NCBI GenBank assembly: GCA_030447545.1
Contig: JAUJOV010000011.1
Location: forward strand, 1 to 43,470
Source of the DNA: Sphingomicrobium sp.
GTDB taxonomy: Bacteria > Pseudomonadota > Alphaproteobacteria > Sphingomonadales > Sphingomonadaceae
Direction of reading: 5' to 3'
Length of the DNA: 43,470 bases
A program made the translations under genes and the position numbers. The notes below the pieces were generated by a model. That model searched no databases, was not told the DNA's origin, and saw only the letters and a program-made list of their open reading frames with translations. This document shows, piece after piece, positions 35,988-43,470 of the stretch (positions are counted from its first letter, which is position 1; every line of letters begins with the position of its first letter).

Positions 35988-36713
35988 ATGGCGGAGACAA
36001 GCAGCAGCATCGTTGCGCACGAGGTGCGCCAGTTCGCGAGCCACGCGCGTGACTGGTGGGACCCGCGCGGCTCCGAAGCGATGCTTCACAAGCTCAACCC
36101 GGTCCGCCTCGCCTACATCCGCGACTGGATCGACCAGCACTGGTCGCTCGACGAGCACAGCCGCCGCCCGCTCGAAGGCAAGAGCGCGCTCGACGTCGGC
36201 TGCGGCGCGGGCCTTCTCGCCGAGCCGCTGGCGAGGCTCGGCGCTGAGGTCACGGCGATAGACCCGGCGCAGGAGCTGATCGACGCAGCACGCGAGCATG
36301 CAGCCGGGCAGGGGCTTGCGATCGACTATCGCGCTGCAGCGGTCGAGGAGGTCGGGCAGGAGTTCGACCTCGTCACCGCGATGGAAGTGATCGAGCATGT
36401 CGCCGATCCGGAGCAGTTTGTTCGCTCACTCGCTGCGCGGCTCGCCGAGAACGGCCTCATCTTCCTCTCGACGCCCAACGCCACCGGCTGGTCCAAGCTG
36501 GTAACGGTCACGCTCGGCGAGGGCCTGGGCTTCGTCCCGAAGGGCACGCACGATTTCGACAAGTTCATCGCGCCTGAGCGGATGCGCACGCTGCTCCACG
36601 GCGCCGGCCTCAAATGCCTCGACTTCGAAGGCATTGCCTGGACCCCGACGCGCGGGCTTCACCTGAGCGACGACCTCAGCCTCAACTATCTCGTCGTGGC
36701 GAGGCGCGGCTGA
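35988..36713 (+). CDS. ubiG: Ubiquinone biosynthesis O-methyltransferase
   Basis: 241-residue class I SAM methyltransferase performing both O-methylations in ubiquinone synthesis. The SAM motif ALDVGCGAGLLAEPLARLG starts near residue 66; FDLVTAMEVIEHV and NGLIFLSTPNAT are the later motifs and typical of UbiG. The N-terminal WWDPRGSEAMLHKLNPVRL is the UbiG hallmark. GGAGG is 5 bases before the ATG. It works in the same pathway as coq7 at 20 kb. The stop overlaps the next start (ATGA). Confidence 0.95.
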   Translation: MAETSSSIVAHEVRQFASHARDWWDPRGSEAMLHKLNPVRLAYIRDWIDQHWSLDEHSRRPLEGKSALDVGCGAGLLAEPLARLGAEVTAIDPAQELIDAAREHAAGQGLAIDYRAAAVEEVGQEFDLVTAMEVIEHVADPEQFVRSLAARLAENGLIFLSTPNATGWSKLVTVTLGEGLGFVPKGTHDFDKFIAPERMRTLLHGAGLKCLDFEGIAWTPTRGLHLSDDLSLNYLVVARRG

Positions 36714-37744
36714 TGGGCTCGCAGGTTCGAAACGCGGTACACGACCCGGCGCTGAGCGTTCAGATCACCGCCCGACGGCCGATGCTCTATGCCGAAGGCG
36801 GCTCGGGCTCGGCCGACCGGCCGGGTTTCGTCGCATCCGCCTCGAGCCTCAGCACGCTGGGCGAATTCCTGTTCGTGGTTCAGGACAGTGCCAACTGGCT
36901 TGCGGTGATTCACCCGGACGGCAGCGTCAGCAGCCTGCCGCTGCCGCGCGGCCCCGGCGGTGTTCGAGTCTACAATGACCAGCGGCACAACACCGACGAA
37001 AAGGCCGACCTCGAAGCCTGCGTGATCGTCGATGGCGACGACGGCCCCGAGCTCATCGCCTTCGGGTCCGGAACCGGCGAGAGCAGCTGCTCGGTCGTGC
37101 GCATCCGCGGCGTCGATCGTGCGCCCCGCGCTGCGGAGGTGAGTGCGCACTTCTGCGATGCCGCTTTATTCTACGCGAGCTTGCGCGACAACCGGCACTT
37201 CACCGGCGGCAGGCTCAACATCGAGGGCGCGATCGCGCTCGACGGCGACCGCATCCTGCTGTTCCAGCGCGGCAATGCCTCGCCCGACCAGGGCGAGGCG
37301 GTCAACGCGACCGCGGAAGTTTCATGGAGCGCGCTCAAGGCGCACCTCGATGACCCCTCGTCCGTCCCGCCGCCGGCGCTGGAGCAGGTCACCCGCTACG
37401 AGCTCGGCGAGATCGGCGGAGTCCCGCTGACTTTCTCCGATGCCGAATATCTGGGCGGCGGGCGAGTGCTCTTTTCCGCATCCGCCGAGGAGCCGAAAGG
37501 CACGGACGGCGGCGTGGTGGGCTCGGCGATCGGCCTGATCGAACCCGGCGGGGAGGTTCGCTGGGGCGCGATCCACGACGAGCAGGGCGCTCCGTTCACC
37601 GGCAAGATCGAGGGACTGTCCTTTCCGCCCGACGACCCGTCGAAGATCCGCTTCGTCATCGACGACGACGACGAGAACGCGCCGTCCGAAATCTACGATG
37701 CGGTTCTCAGCCCGGGGTTCGGGGTGGAGGGGCAGGGCCGCTGA
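36713..37744 (+). CDS. Beta-propeller-like protein of unknown function (DUF6929-like)
   Basis: 343-residue protein whose sequence alternates short beta-strand blocks and Gly-Asp turns, for example LFVVQDSANWLAVIHPDG, ELIAFGSGTGESSC and RVLFSASAEEPKG, as in beta-propellers. No signal peptide or membrane helix is evident, so it is probably cytoplasmic. It is rich in acidic residues, with DDDDEN near the C-terminus. The start overlaps the ubiG stop, suggesting co-expression. No catalytic motif is recognised; assignment to DUF6929 is by resemblance only. Confidence 0.75.
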   Translation: MGSQVRNAVHDPALSVQITARRPMLYAEGGSGSADRPGFVASASSLSTLGEFLFVVQDSANWLAVIHPDGSVSSLPLPRGPGGVRVYNDQRHNTDEKADLEACVIVDGDDGPELIAFGSGTGESSCSVVRIRGVDRAPRAAEVSAHFCDAALFYASLRDNRHFTGGRLNIEGAIALDGDRILLFQRGNASPDQGEAVNATAEVSWSALKAHLDDPSSVPPPALEQVTRYELGEIGGVPLTFSDAEYLGGGRVLFSASAEEPKGTDGGVVGSAIGLIEPGGEVRWGAIHDEQGAPFTGKIEGLSFPPDDPSKIRFVIDDDDENAPSEIYDAVLSPGFGVEGQGR

Positions 37745-37871
37745 CCTTCCCGCGTGCGAAGGGCGAATAAAAGAGACGGGGGGGCGTGTCGGGTTTGTCG
37801 GTTTCGTCACCTTCGGCCGGGCGCCTGCGGAGGGGAAGGCCGGTGCGAAAGGTAATAATCGGGTGCAGCGC

Positions 37872-37892
37872 AAGGTGACACCAAAGGTGACA
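37872..37892. repeat. Two direct copies of AAGGTGACA in the spacer after the propeller gene
   Basis: AAGGTGACA occurs at 37872-37880 and 37884-37892, a 12-base period. They lie in the 360-base spacer 37745-38104, which otherwise shows no gene that I can support, apart from the palindromic repeat at 38050-38075. Possibly a binding-site pair or the scar of an inserted segment. Confidence 0.4.
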
Positions 37893-38049
37893 TCCAAGGG
37901 GCAATGGCCGCTTCAGCAGTTGGTGCGACAATGACGAAGAGCCACGCGCAGGCAGGCCGGGGTGCATGCCGAAGCCTGGCTCTCCGGCGCCTGACGCGAA
38001 TCAGCATCCGGCAAAGCGTCTCACAACCGGGTGCCTGTAGGACAGCGAA

Positions 38050-38075
38050 ATGTCTGCTTTCGACCCATTGCGGAG
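38050..38075. repeat. Intergenic palindromic repeat, degenerate copy 1
   Basis: The segment TGTCTGCTTTCGACCCATTG followed by CGGAG has the form GTCyGC-N12-GCGGA and closely matches the copy at 39210-39233, sharing the central TTCGACCC. I recall similar elements as common dispersed intergenic repeats in sphingomonad genomes. It lies just upstream of the TPR gene. Confidence 0.5.
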
Positions 38076-38104
38076 GTTAGCGGCATAGGACAGCATCGGC
38101 ATTG

Positions 38105-39100
38105 ATGTTCGACGACGTTCCCGTGCGCGTCGGGCTGTTGATTGTGATTGCCGCCATTGCATTCGGGCCAGCTCAGTACGTCTACCGCCACATCGCTCAT
38201 TCACCTTCCCGGCGCGACATCACTAAACCGGCGGAAGATCTCAGTTGGCGAACGTCAGGTCAGTTCGTTCACAGCTTGTCTATCCTCGCGGCGCTTCTTG
38301 CCCTTGCCGTGTTCATCTTCACGCCGAGCGCGGAACAGTTTGCAAGTTCACCCCGCTTCTGGCCCATCATGATCGCAGTGTTCGGTTCGTGGGCAGCTCT
38401 CACGGTGGTGCAGGGGTTCGCAACCGGGCGAGTCCAGCCCCTCATGAAGGGCCTCGACAAGACATTCGAGCGCCAGACTCACCCGAAGCGTTACTGGGCA
38501 TCCATGGGGTGGAATGCAGCCTTGGGATGTCTGTCGGTGTGGCTTGCGTATCAGGCCAACGAGGACGCTTCTGCGCAGGTGTTCGCCGACAAATGTGCCT
38601 ACGCAACAGATGTCCACCTCCTCCAACAACAGCTTTCGGCGTGTGAGGAGCTGATACGGCTCCGCCCGAATGACCCTGATGCTTACGCCGATCGAGGGCT
38701 GATCTTGCTCGATGTCGGGGCGCTTGACGGCGCTGTCGCCGACTTCACGCGGGCGCGCAACCTTGACCCTGAAGATCCCTGGCTGCTCGCGAACCGGGGT
38801 ATCGCTTTTGCCTGGAAGAAGAACCGCGCCAGCGCCCATAAAGACTTCGAGGCGGTCCGCTCTGTCGACCCATCTAACCCGGTCATGCTCCGAGGCGAGG
38901 CTATCCTCAGAAAGGACGCAGGGGACCTCGAGGGAGCGGTGGACCGCCTCACCGCGTCCATGGTTCGCGATCCGGACAATTTATGGGCGCTTCGCACCCC
39001 CTCTGAGCTGTACTGGGAACTGGGCGAGCATGAGAAATCGATCGAAGATGACCGGCGGTTGGTGCAGCTCAAGAAAGAGGCGCAGATCAGACGCGACTAA
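38105..39100 (+). CDS. Membrane-anchored TPR protein of unknown function
   Basis: 331 residues. Three hydrophobic segments occur in the first 145 residues (about 8-25, 55-75 and 85-105), plus a weaker one near 135-150, followed by at least three TPR units (PDAYADRGLILLDVGALDGA, PWLLANRGIAFAWKKNRASA, and one near the end). TPRs mediate protein contacts, so it may be a membrane scaffold. Codon use and base composition look less G+C-biased than in its neighbours, and a related palindromic repeat lies on each side, which suggests acquisition. ATG 38105 or TTG 38102 could start it; no clear ribosome site is seen. No specific family is recognised. Confidence 0.75.
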   Translation: MFDDVPVRVGLLIVIAAIAFGPAQYVYRHIAHSPSRRDITKPAEDLSWRTSGQFVHSLSILAALLALAVFIFTPSAEQFASSPRFWPIMIAVFGSWAALTVVQGFATGRVQPLMKGLDKTFERQTHPKRYWASMGWNAALGCLSVWLAYQANEDASAQVFADKCAYATDVHLLQQQLSACEELIRLRPNDPDAYADRGLILLDVGALDGAVADFTRARNLDPEDPWLLANRGIAFAWKKNRASAHKDFEAVRSVDPSNPVMLRGEAILRKDAGDLEGAVDRLTASMVRDPDNLWALRTPSELYWELGEHEKSIEDDRRLVQLKKEAQIRRD

Positions 39101-39209
39101 TGCGCTCACACGACGCCCTTGTGGCAAACGGTGCGCAAGTAGATCAATGAAGGAAACACCTTCGCGGGTCTCGCGTCCGCTTTCCCACGCAAACGGCGGT
39201 AAGCACTAC

Positions 39210-39233
39210 GTCCGCGTTCGACCCTTTGCGGAC
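39210..39233. repeat. Intergenic palindromic repeat, copy 2
   Basis: GTCCGC (39210-39215) and GCGGAC (39228-39233) are a perfect 6-bp inverted repeat around GTTCGACCCTTT. The sequence is closely related to the repeat at 38050-38075, so the TPR gene is bracketed by two copies in the same orientation. The surrounding spacer 39101-39322 holds no other feature that I can support. Confidence 0.55.
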
Positions 39234-39322
39234 ATTGGCGCTCGACGGGCTGAATGCTGATCCGAACGCTGGGGCCATAGTACGATTGCTGCGCATCGCT
39301 CACCTGCGCTCGGCGGCTCCTG

Positions 39323-39994
39323 CTAGAAATCAACCTTGTCGTAATGCGCAGGCGGCACGATCACCTCCATCCGCTCGCCGAGCAGCGGGCGGAACGACGG
39401 GCGCGACTTCATCACCGCGTACCAGTCCTTGGTCTGCTTGTGCCCGCGCCAGTCGAGCGCTCCAAGATAGTCGATCACCGACAGATGCGCGGCCGCGGTG
39501 AAGTCGGCGAGGCTGAGTCCCGGCCCCGCCATCCACCGCCGGTGGTCGAGCAGATAGTCGACATAATCGAGATGGTCCCCGGCGATCCGCATCGCCTCGC
39601 GCAGGATCCGCGTGTCCGGGCTCTCCCGGCTCACCAGCCGCTTGCGCATCCGCTCGTTCATCAGCGGCTCGACCACCTCTCGATAGAGCTTCTCGTCGAA
39701 CCATTCGGACAGTCGCCGGATCTCGGCCCGAAGCGGCGCATTGCCGTGGATCATCGGCATGCGGTCGACCGTCTCGTCGAAAAATTCGACGATCGGCTGC
39801 GAGCCGATCAGCGTGATCCCCTGGTCGGGATCGACCATCACCGGGGTCTCGCACGCCGGGTTGAGGTCGACGAACTCGTCGCGCCGCTCCCAAGGATTTT
39901 CCCGCACCAGCTCGGCGGCGATGCCCTTCTCGGCAAGCACCAGGCGCACCTTGCGCGAAAAGGGGCACAGCGGGAATTGGAACAGCTGCCACAT
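39323..39994 (-). CDS. Glutathione S-transferase family protein
   Basis: 223-residue cytosolic GST. Residues 1-80 are the thioredoxin-like domain, with CPFSRK (Cys10-Ser13) at the active-site position, ETPVMVD carrying the cis-Pro of the glutathione site, and IGSQPIVEFFDE. The C-terminal helical domain holds the N-capping box segment GPGLSLADFTAAAHLSVIDYLG. The CPFS active site is like that of the beta, omega or glutaredoxin-like classes. It may detoxify electrophiles or reduce disulfides. The substrate is unknown. Confidence 0.92.
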   Translation of the reverse strand: MWQLFQFPLCPFSRKVRLVLAEKGIAAELVRENPWERRDEFVDLNPACETPVMVDPDQGITLIGSQPIVEFFDETVDRMPMIHGNAPLRAEIRRLSEWFDEKLYREVVEPLMNERMRKRLVSRESPDTRILREAMRIAGDHLDYVDYLLDHRRWMAGPGLSLADFTAAAHLSVIDYLGALDWRGHKQTKDWYAVMKSRPSFRPLLGERMEVIVPPAHYDKVDF

Positions 39995-40028
39995 GGCGGG
40001 GCAGCTTTAGCGAGGGCTGCGCGGGCGT

Positions 40029-40541
40029 CTAGCGCTTCGGGTAGTCGGGGCGGGGGACGTTCGTCGTTGCGCGCTCAAGCTCGCGGCCGGCTTCGCCCAG
40101 GCCCTTCATCATGGATGGCAGCGCGGTGACCAGCGCCTTCATCGAAGCTTCCATCATCGGCCGGCTCGCCTCGAGCGTCCCGGCAAGCTCCTGCTCGGTC
40201 ATGCCGCTGTCGCTGCGCACCGTGCGCTGCCTGTCCGCCGCCGTGGGCTTGCGGCCCTGCATCGCCGCTTCGGCCTCGCCGACCGGCATGTCGAGGAAGC
40301 TTTTCGAAAGCACCTGAAGCACGTCGACCAGGCGCGACGCCATTCGCGGATCGCTGAGCTCGGGCGGAAGGCGCATGTCCTCGGGGCGGGCGGGACGGGC
40401 CGCCTGGGGCGCGCGCGACTGCTGGCCGACCGGCAGGCGGATGTCCGACTGTTCGCGCGGCTGCTGCTGCGGTGCCGGCTGCTGGGCGGCAAGCGGCACT
40501 GCAATCAGCACCAGCGGAAGGGCATACAGGTGAACGCGCAT
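40029..40541 (-). CDS. Small secreted protein of unknown function
   Basis: 170 residues with a signal peptide ending near VPLAA (residue 20), a Gln/Pro-rich low-complexity region (about 20-60), then a helical domain with DPRMASRLVDVLQVLSKSFLDMPVGEAEA and repeated Met/Leu/Glu heptads. ATG 40541 is favoured because GAGGAG lies about 7 bases upstream and the signal peptide starts there; the frame extends to 40556. It is convergent with nothing and lies 72 bases downstream of uppP on the same strand. No family is recognised. Confidence 0.72.
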   Translation of the reverse strand: MRVHLYALPLVLIAVPLAAQQPAPQQQPREQSDIRLPVGQQSRAPQAARPARPEDMRLPPELSDPRMASRLVDVLQVLSKSFLDMPVGEAEAAMQGRKPTAADRQRTVRSDSGMTEQELAGTLEASRPMMEASMKALVTALPSMMKGLGEAGRELERATTNVPRPDYPKR

Positions 40542-40613
40542 CCTTCGGCTCCTCATGAAACAGTCAAAGACCTTGCGGCCGAGCAGCTTAGCGCTGGATG
40601 AACCGCAGATAAA

Positions 40614-41414
40614 TCAGCGCATGCTCAGCCACACGAGCGCGGCCGCTCCAGCGACGATCCGGTACCAGGCGAAGGGCGCGAAGCCGAAGCGGGTGATGAT
40701 CGCGAGGAAGGCTTTGACCACGACGAAGGCGACGACAAACGACACCAGGCTGCCGAGTCCGATCCACGCGAGCTCACCCTCCGGGATTTCGTCCCAGTGC
40801 TTGAACATCTGCAGCGCGGTCGCTCCCGACAGCGTCGGCACGGCGAGGAAGAAGCTGAACTCGGCCGCGGTCTTGCGGTCGACGCCGAAGCTCATCCCAC
40901 CAAGGATGGTCGCGCCCGATCGGCTGACCCCCGGGATCATCGCCAGCGTCTGGGCGATGCCGATCATCACCGACTGGCGCAAGGTGACGTTCGCGACCCC
41001 GCCGCACTCCTGGGGCCGCGCGTAGCGCTCGACCAGAAGGATTCCGATGCCGCCGATGATCAGCGCCCAGGCGACGATCACGGCGTTCGACAGCATCAGC
41101 TCGATCTGGTCGCCGAGCACCACGCCCAGCACTGCCGCGGGAAGGAAGGCGACAGCCAGATTGCGGGTGAAAGACCAGGCGTCAGGCGAGCGGCGGAACA
41201 GCCCGGTCAGAACGTCCACGAACGTGCGCCAGTAGAGCACGACGATCGCCAGGATCGCCCCGGGCTGGATGGCGATGTTGAACAGGGCCCAGCGCTCGGC
41301 GTCGAAGCCCATCAGCTCGGTCGCAAGGATCAGGTGCCCGGTCGAGGAGACCGGAAGATATTCCGTCAGGCCCTCGACGATGCCGAGGATGATGACGAGC
41401 AGGAGGATCGGCAC
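40614..41414 (-). CDS. uppP: Undecaprenyl-diphosphatase
   Basis: 266-residue integral membrane enzyme recycling undecaprenyl pyrophosphate for peptidoglycan synthesis; also a bacitracin-resistance determinant in the BacA/UppP family. The catalytic blocks EGLTEYLPVSSTGHLIL (residues 14-30) and PGVSRSGATILGGM are both present, with eight or so hydrophobic helices. GTG 41414 begins the conserved N-terminus. It follows the NDUFA9-like gene by 15 bases, so the two are likely an operon. Confidence 0.96.
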   Translation of the reverse strand: MPILLLVIILGIVEGLTEYLPVSSTGHLILATELMGFDAERWALFNIAIQPGAILAIVVLYWRTFVDVLTGLFRRSPDAWSFTRNLAVAFLPAAVLGVVLGDQIELMLSNAVIVAWALIIGGIGILLVERYARPQECGGVANVTLRQSVMIGIAQTLAMIPGVSRSGATILGGMSFGVDRKTAAEFSFFLAVPTLSGATALQMFKHWDEIPEGELAWIGLGSLVSFVVAFVVVKAFLAIITRFGFAPFAWYRIVAGAAALVWLSMR

Positions 41415-41429
41415 TGGCTGGGGCCGGCG

Positions 41430-42380
41430 TCAGGAGGTGGCGGTCATGTTGACCCGACGCTGGGCGAAGCGGCTGCCGCCGTACATGCCGAGCCATTCGG
41501 GCGCGATCGCGGCGAACGGCTTGGGCTTGATCCCGAACGCCTCGAGCCCCCTGGAGCCAGGCGACGCGACATTGTCGTGCTGGAGCATCAGCCACTGGTC
41601 GCGCGTGATCGGCACTCCGGGGAGGAAGCCGAAGCGCGAGATCATCGAAGTGACCGGCCCGGGGACGTCGACCAGTTCGGTGTCGCGCCCCGCCGCCTTT
41701 AGGATCTCCATCGTAAGCTCGCGCATGGTCAGCACCTGCGGCCCGCCGATCTCATAGGTCTGGCCGCCATGCCTGAGCGGGTCGAGCGCGGCCAGGGCAA
41801 TCGCCTTGGCCAGGTCCTCGACGTACACCGGCTGGGATCGGCAATTGGCCGCGATCACCGGAAGCATCGGCAGCTTGGCGAGGCCGGCGAGCCGATTGGT
41901 CAGATTGTCCTCGGGACCGAACACGATCGACGGGCGGATGATGGTCGCGCGCGGGAAGGCGGCATGGACCGCCGCTTCGCCTTCGCCCTTGGTCCGGCCG
42001 TACACGGATTCGCTGCTCGGGCTTGCACCCAGCGCCGAGATGTGGACCAGTGCCTCGGCTCCGGCGTCGCGAGCAGCCTCGGCGACATTGCGCGCGCCCT
42101 CAACGTGGACCTCGTGCATGCGCTTGAACGAGCCCGCGAGGTTGATCACCGCGAACGCGCCTTCGACCGCGCGCCGCACCGTCTCGGGCTTAGCGAGGTC
42201 GGCGCGCACGAGCCCCCACTGGCCGACGCGACCGAGCGGCTGGATGTGGTGGGCGCGGCGCGGCTCGCGGCTGGCGACGCGTACGCGCGCGTCGGCCTGC
42301 ATCAGCTCCTCGCACAGGTAGCGGCCGATGAATCCGCCGCCCCCGAACACGGCGACGAGCTTATACTCGCGGTCGATCAT
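41430..42380 (-). CDS. Complex I NDUFA9-like NAD-dependent epimerase
   Basis: 316-residue atypical SDR. The N-terminal VFGGGGFIGRYL (about residues 10-21) is the NADPH-binding motif, and VYGRTKGEGE contains the Tyr-x-x-x-Lys pair. Homologues include the NDUFA9 accessory subunit of respiratory complex I, which is found in alphaproteobacteria, and sugar or NADPH-dependent epimerases. Whether it associates with complex I cannot be seen here; no nuo genes are nearby. ATG 42380 is the only sensible start. It is the last backbone protein gene before the tRNA. Confidence 0.9.
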   Translation of the reverse strand: MIDREYKLVAVFGGGGFIGRYLCEELMQADARVRVASREPRRAHHIQPLGRVGQWGLVRADLAKPETVRRAVEGAFAVINLAGSFKRMHEVHVEGARNVAEAARDAGAEALVHISALGASPSSESVYGRTKGEGEAAVHAAFPRATIIRPSIVFGPEDNLTNRLAGLAKLPMLPVIAANCRSQPVYVEDLAKAIALAALDPLRHGGQTYEIGGPQVLTMRELTMEILKAAGRDTELVDVPGPVTSMISRFGFLPGVPITRDQWLMLQHDNVASPGSRGLEAFGIKPKPFAAIAPEWLGMYGGSRFAQRRVNMTATS

Positions 42381-42410
42381 GGCGAGCGCCGTAGCGGCTC
42401 GGCGGCCCGA

Positions 42411-42439
42411 TTGACAAGCGCCGGCCCGACCTCCAAATG
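42411..42439 (+). promoter_or_regulatory. Candidate promoter for tRNA-Leu
   Basis: A perfect TTGACA (42411-42416) is followed 17 bases later by CAAATG (42434-42439), a poor -10 element. Start of transcription would be about 25 bases before the mature tRNA. The -35 match is notable in so G+C-rich a genome. Confidence 0.4.
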
Positions 42440-42471
42440 GCGCGCCCTACCAGCACCATAAGCGTGTCCGT

Positions 42472-42558
42472 GCCCAGGTGGCGGAATTGGTAGACGCACC
42501 AGCTTCAGGTGCTGGCGCTCGCAAGGGCGTGGAGGTTCGAGTCCTCTCCTGGGCACCA
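42472..42558 (+). tRNA. tRNA-Leu (anticodon CAG)
   Basis: The acceptor stem GCCCAGG (42472-42478) pairs with CCTGGGC (42548-42554), followed by discriminator A and encoded CCA. The anticodon stem CCAGC/GCTGG encloses TTCAGGT, giving anticodon CAG. The long variable arm of a class II tRNA and the T-loop GTTCGAGTC are visible, as is the D-loop GGTAGAC. The 3' half is the likely attachment site of the adjacent integrase element. Confidence 0.95.
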
Positions 42559-42710
42559 TTTCACAGTTCGCGAGCGTCCGTCAAAGCTCGACAAAACCCA
42601 GCTTTTCTGCCATTCTTTACTGCGACGCGGTTGTGGACGTTCGCCATTGTTCGCCTACAGCCGGGCCGAAATGGGGGCCTTTTTGGGGGCCTTTTTTTGG
42701 AGAGGCTGGC
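42559..42710. other. Attachment and leader region between tRNA-Leu and the integrase
   Basis: A 152-base segment directly after the CCA end. It contains a tandem 12-bp repeat GGGGGCCTTTTT at 42673-42684 and 42685-42696, followed by further T residues, then the ribosome site GGAGAGG and the integrase ATG. No protein-coding gene is supported. The other attachment repeat (attR) must lie outside the window. Confidence 0.6.
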
Positions 42711-43470
42711 ATGGCGCTTACTGACACGGCCGTTAAGGCGGCGAAGCCCAGGGATCGGGATTACAAGCTATCTGACGGCGGTGGGCTTTACCTCTTGGTG
42801 ACAGCGGCGGGCGGCAAGCTCTGGAGGCTTAAATATCGGACGCACGGAGTCGAGCGGAAGCTGGCCCTTGGCAAGTACCCCGACGTGACGCTGGGCGCGG
42901 CGCGAAAGGCTCGCAACGAGGCGCGGGCGAAGGCAGGCTCGGGAGGCGACCCGGCGGCTGCAAAGCGGCGCGAGCGGGTTGCAGCGAAACTCGCGGCTGG
43001 AACGACTTTCGGCGCGGTGGCGCTAGAATATGTCGGCAAAGCCGAACGCGAAGGTCGCGCGCTCGCGACAATTACGAAGCTGCATTGGGCGCGCGAGTGG
43101 CTTCAACCGGCGATCGGGCACCGCCCGGTTGATCAGGTCGAGCCGCACGAATTGCTCGCGGTCCTGAAAAAGCAGGAGGCCCGAGGCAATTTGGAAACCG
43201 CCCGCCGCACACGCGCCTTCGCGAGCAGGGTGTTTCGCTATGCCGTCGCGACGGCGCGCGCCAAGGCGGATCCGGCCGGACTATTGGTAGGCGCGGTTGC
43301 CTCACCCAAGCCCAAAAACCTGTCGGCCATCGTCGAGCCTCGGCGCATTGGCGAGCTTTTGCGAGCTATCGACGGCTATAGTGGGATGCCCATCACGCGG
43401 CTGGCGCTGGCACTGTCGCCCCATGTGTTCGTCCGGCCGGGTGAGCTTCGTCAGGCGGAATGGAGCGAGT
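42711..43470 (+). CDS. Tyrosine-recombinase integrase, N-terminal part (runs off the window)
   Basis: 253 residues of a P4-type phage or island integrase. The DUF4102 N-terminal arm-binding domain is clear: LTDTAVKAAKPRDRDYKLSD, GGGLYLLVTAAGGKLWRLKYR, and LGKYPDVTLGAARK. The core-binding SAM-like domain follows from about 100 to 200, and the window ends in the catalytic domain at VRPGELRQAEWS, which contains the first catalytic Arg. The remaining catalytic residues lie outside the window. It reads away from the tRNA-Leu gene 150 bases upstream, so this is the integrase end of an element inserted at the tRNA 3' end. Confidence 0.95.
   Translation, partial: MALTDTAVKAAKPRDRDYKLSDGGGLYLLVTAAGGKLWRLKYRTHGVERKLALGKYPDVTLGAARKARNEARAKAGSGGDPAAAKRRERVAAKLAAGTTFGAVALEYVGKAEREGRALATITKLHWAREWLQPAIGHRPVDQVEPHELLAVLKKQEARGNLETARRTRAFASRVFRYAVATARAKADPAGLLVGAVASPKPKNLSAIVEPRRIGELLRAIDGYSGMPITRLALALSPHVFVRPGELRQAEWSE

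Noticed and set aside
37707-37967. 86-codon minus-strand frame in the spacer after the propeller gene
   Set aside because: No ribosome site, biased composition, and overlap with the end of the preceding gene. No support beyond openness.
38102-38104. TTG as start of the TPR protein
   Set aside because: It adds only one residue before ATG 38105 and has no better ribosome site, so the ATG was used.

Overview
The window is a 43.5 kb, very G+C-rich chromosomal segment of an alphaproteobacterium, most likely a member of the Sphingomonadales. The evidence is the gene content and order: sdhC-sdhD-sdhA, nadD-rsfS-rlmH-envC-ctpA, lysC beside ubiG, a DUF721 gene followed by a DsbA-like lipoprotein and SMC, a TonB-dependent siderophore receptor, and a DUF885 metallopeptidase. 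Most of it is housekeeping backbone. The last kilobase is the edge of an integrated element.

Layout. 1-1.7 kb: a short-chain dehydrogenase cut by the window edge and a soluble chemotaxis transducer. 1.8-4.7 kb: succinate dehydrogenase C, D and A plus a small membrane protein; no sdhB is present. 4.8-13.7 kb: a LOG-family protein, a membrane-anchored cytochrome c, a frameshifted mutY, then a tightly packed plus-strand run of DUF721 gene, DsbA-like lipoprotein, smc and a cytochrome P450. 13.7-16.6 kb: a siderophore receptor with a possible Fur site and many indels, convergent with a UdgX-type uracil-DNA-binding protein that is itself frameshifted at its C-terminus. 16.6-19.3 kb: a divergent pair, DUF1206 membrane protein and DUF885 peptidase.

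19.4-25.8 kb is one long minus-strand block: nadD, rsfS, a class A beta-lactamase-like hydrolase, rlmH, envC, ctpA, dsbB, coq7 and a secreted protein. ftsH lies immediately upstream of nadD. The block joins NAD synthesis, ribosome silencing and 23S rRNA modification to cell-wall remodelling, disulfide formation and ubiquinone synthesis. The 0.8 kb between ftsH and tilS holds two unlisted small membrane ORFs and a strongly structured segment that may be an RNA. 28.5-35.9 kb is a second minus-strand block: lysC, a nitronate-monooxygenase-like gene, ptsP, a RodZ-like gene, a CpoB-like gene and tilS.

36-42.4 kb: ubiG with a beta-propeller-like gene, then a less G+C-rich insert carrying a TPR membrane protein with a related palindromic repeat on each side, then a glutathione transferase, a small secreted protein, uppP and an NDUFA9-like epimerase. 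42.47 kb onward: tRNA-Leu(CAG) with an integrase gene just downstream and reading away from it. This is the classical left end of a tRNA-targeted genomic island whose cargo lies beyond the window.

No CRISPR array, IS element or rRNA gene was seen. The points most worth checking are: the clustered frameshifts in mutY, the TonB receptor and udgX against a background of long intact ORFs; the beta-lactamase-like protein with no deacylating glutamate; rlmH and nadD, which have no ATG/GTG/TTG start; the structured segment near 28.4 kb; and the island boundary.
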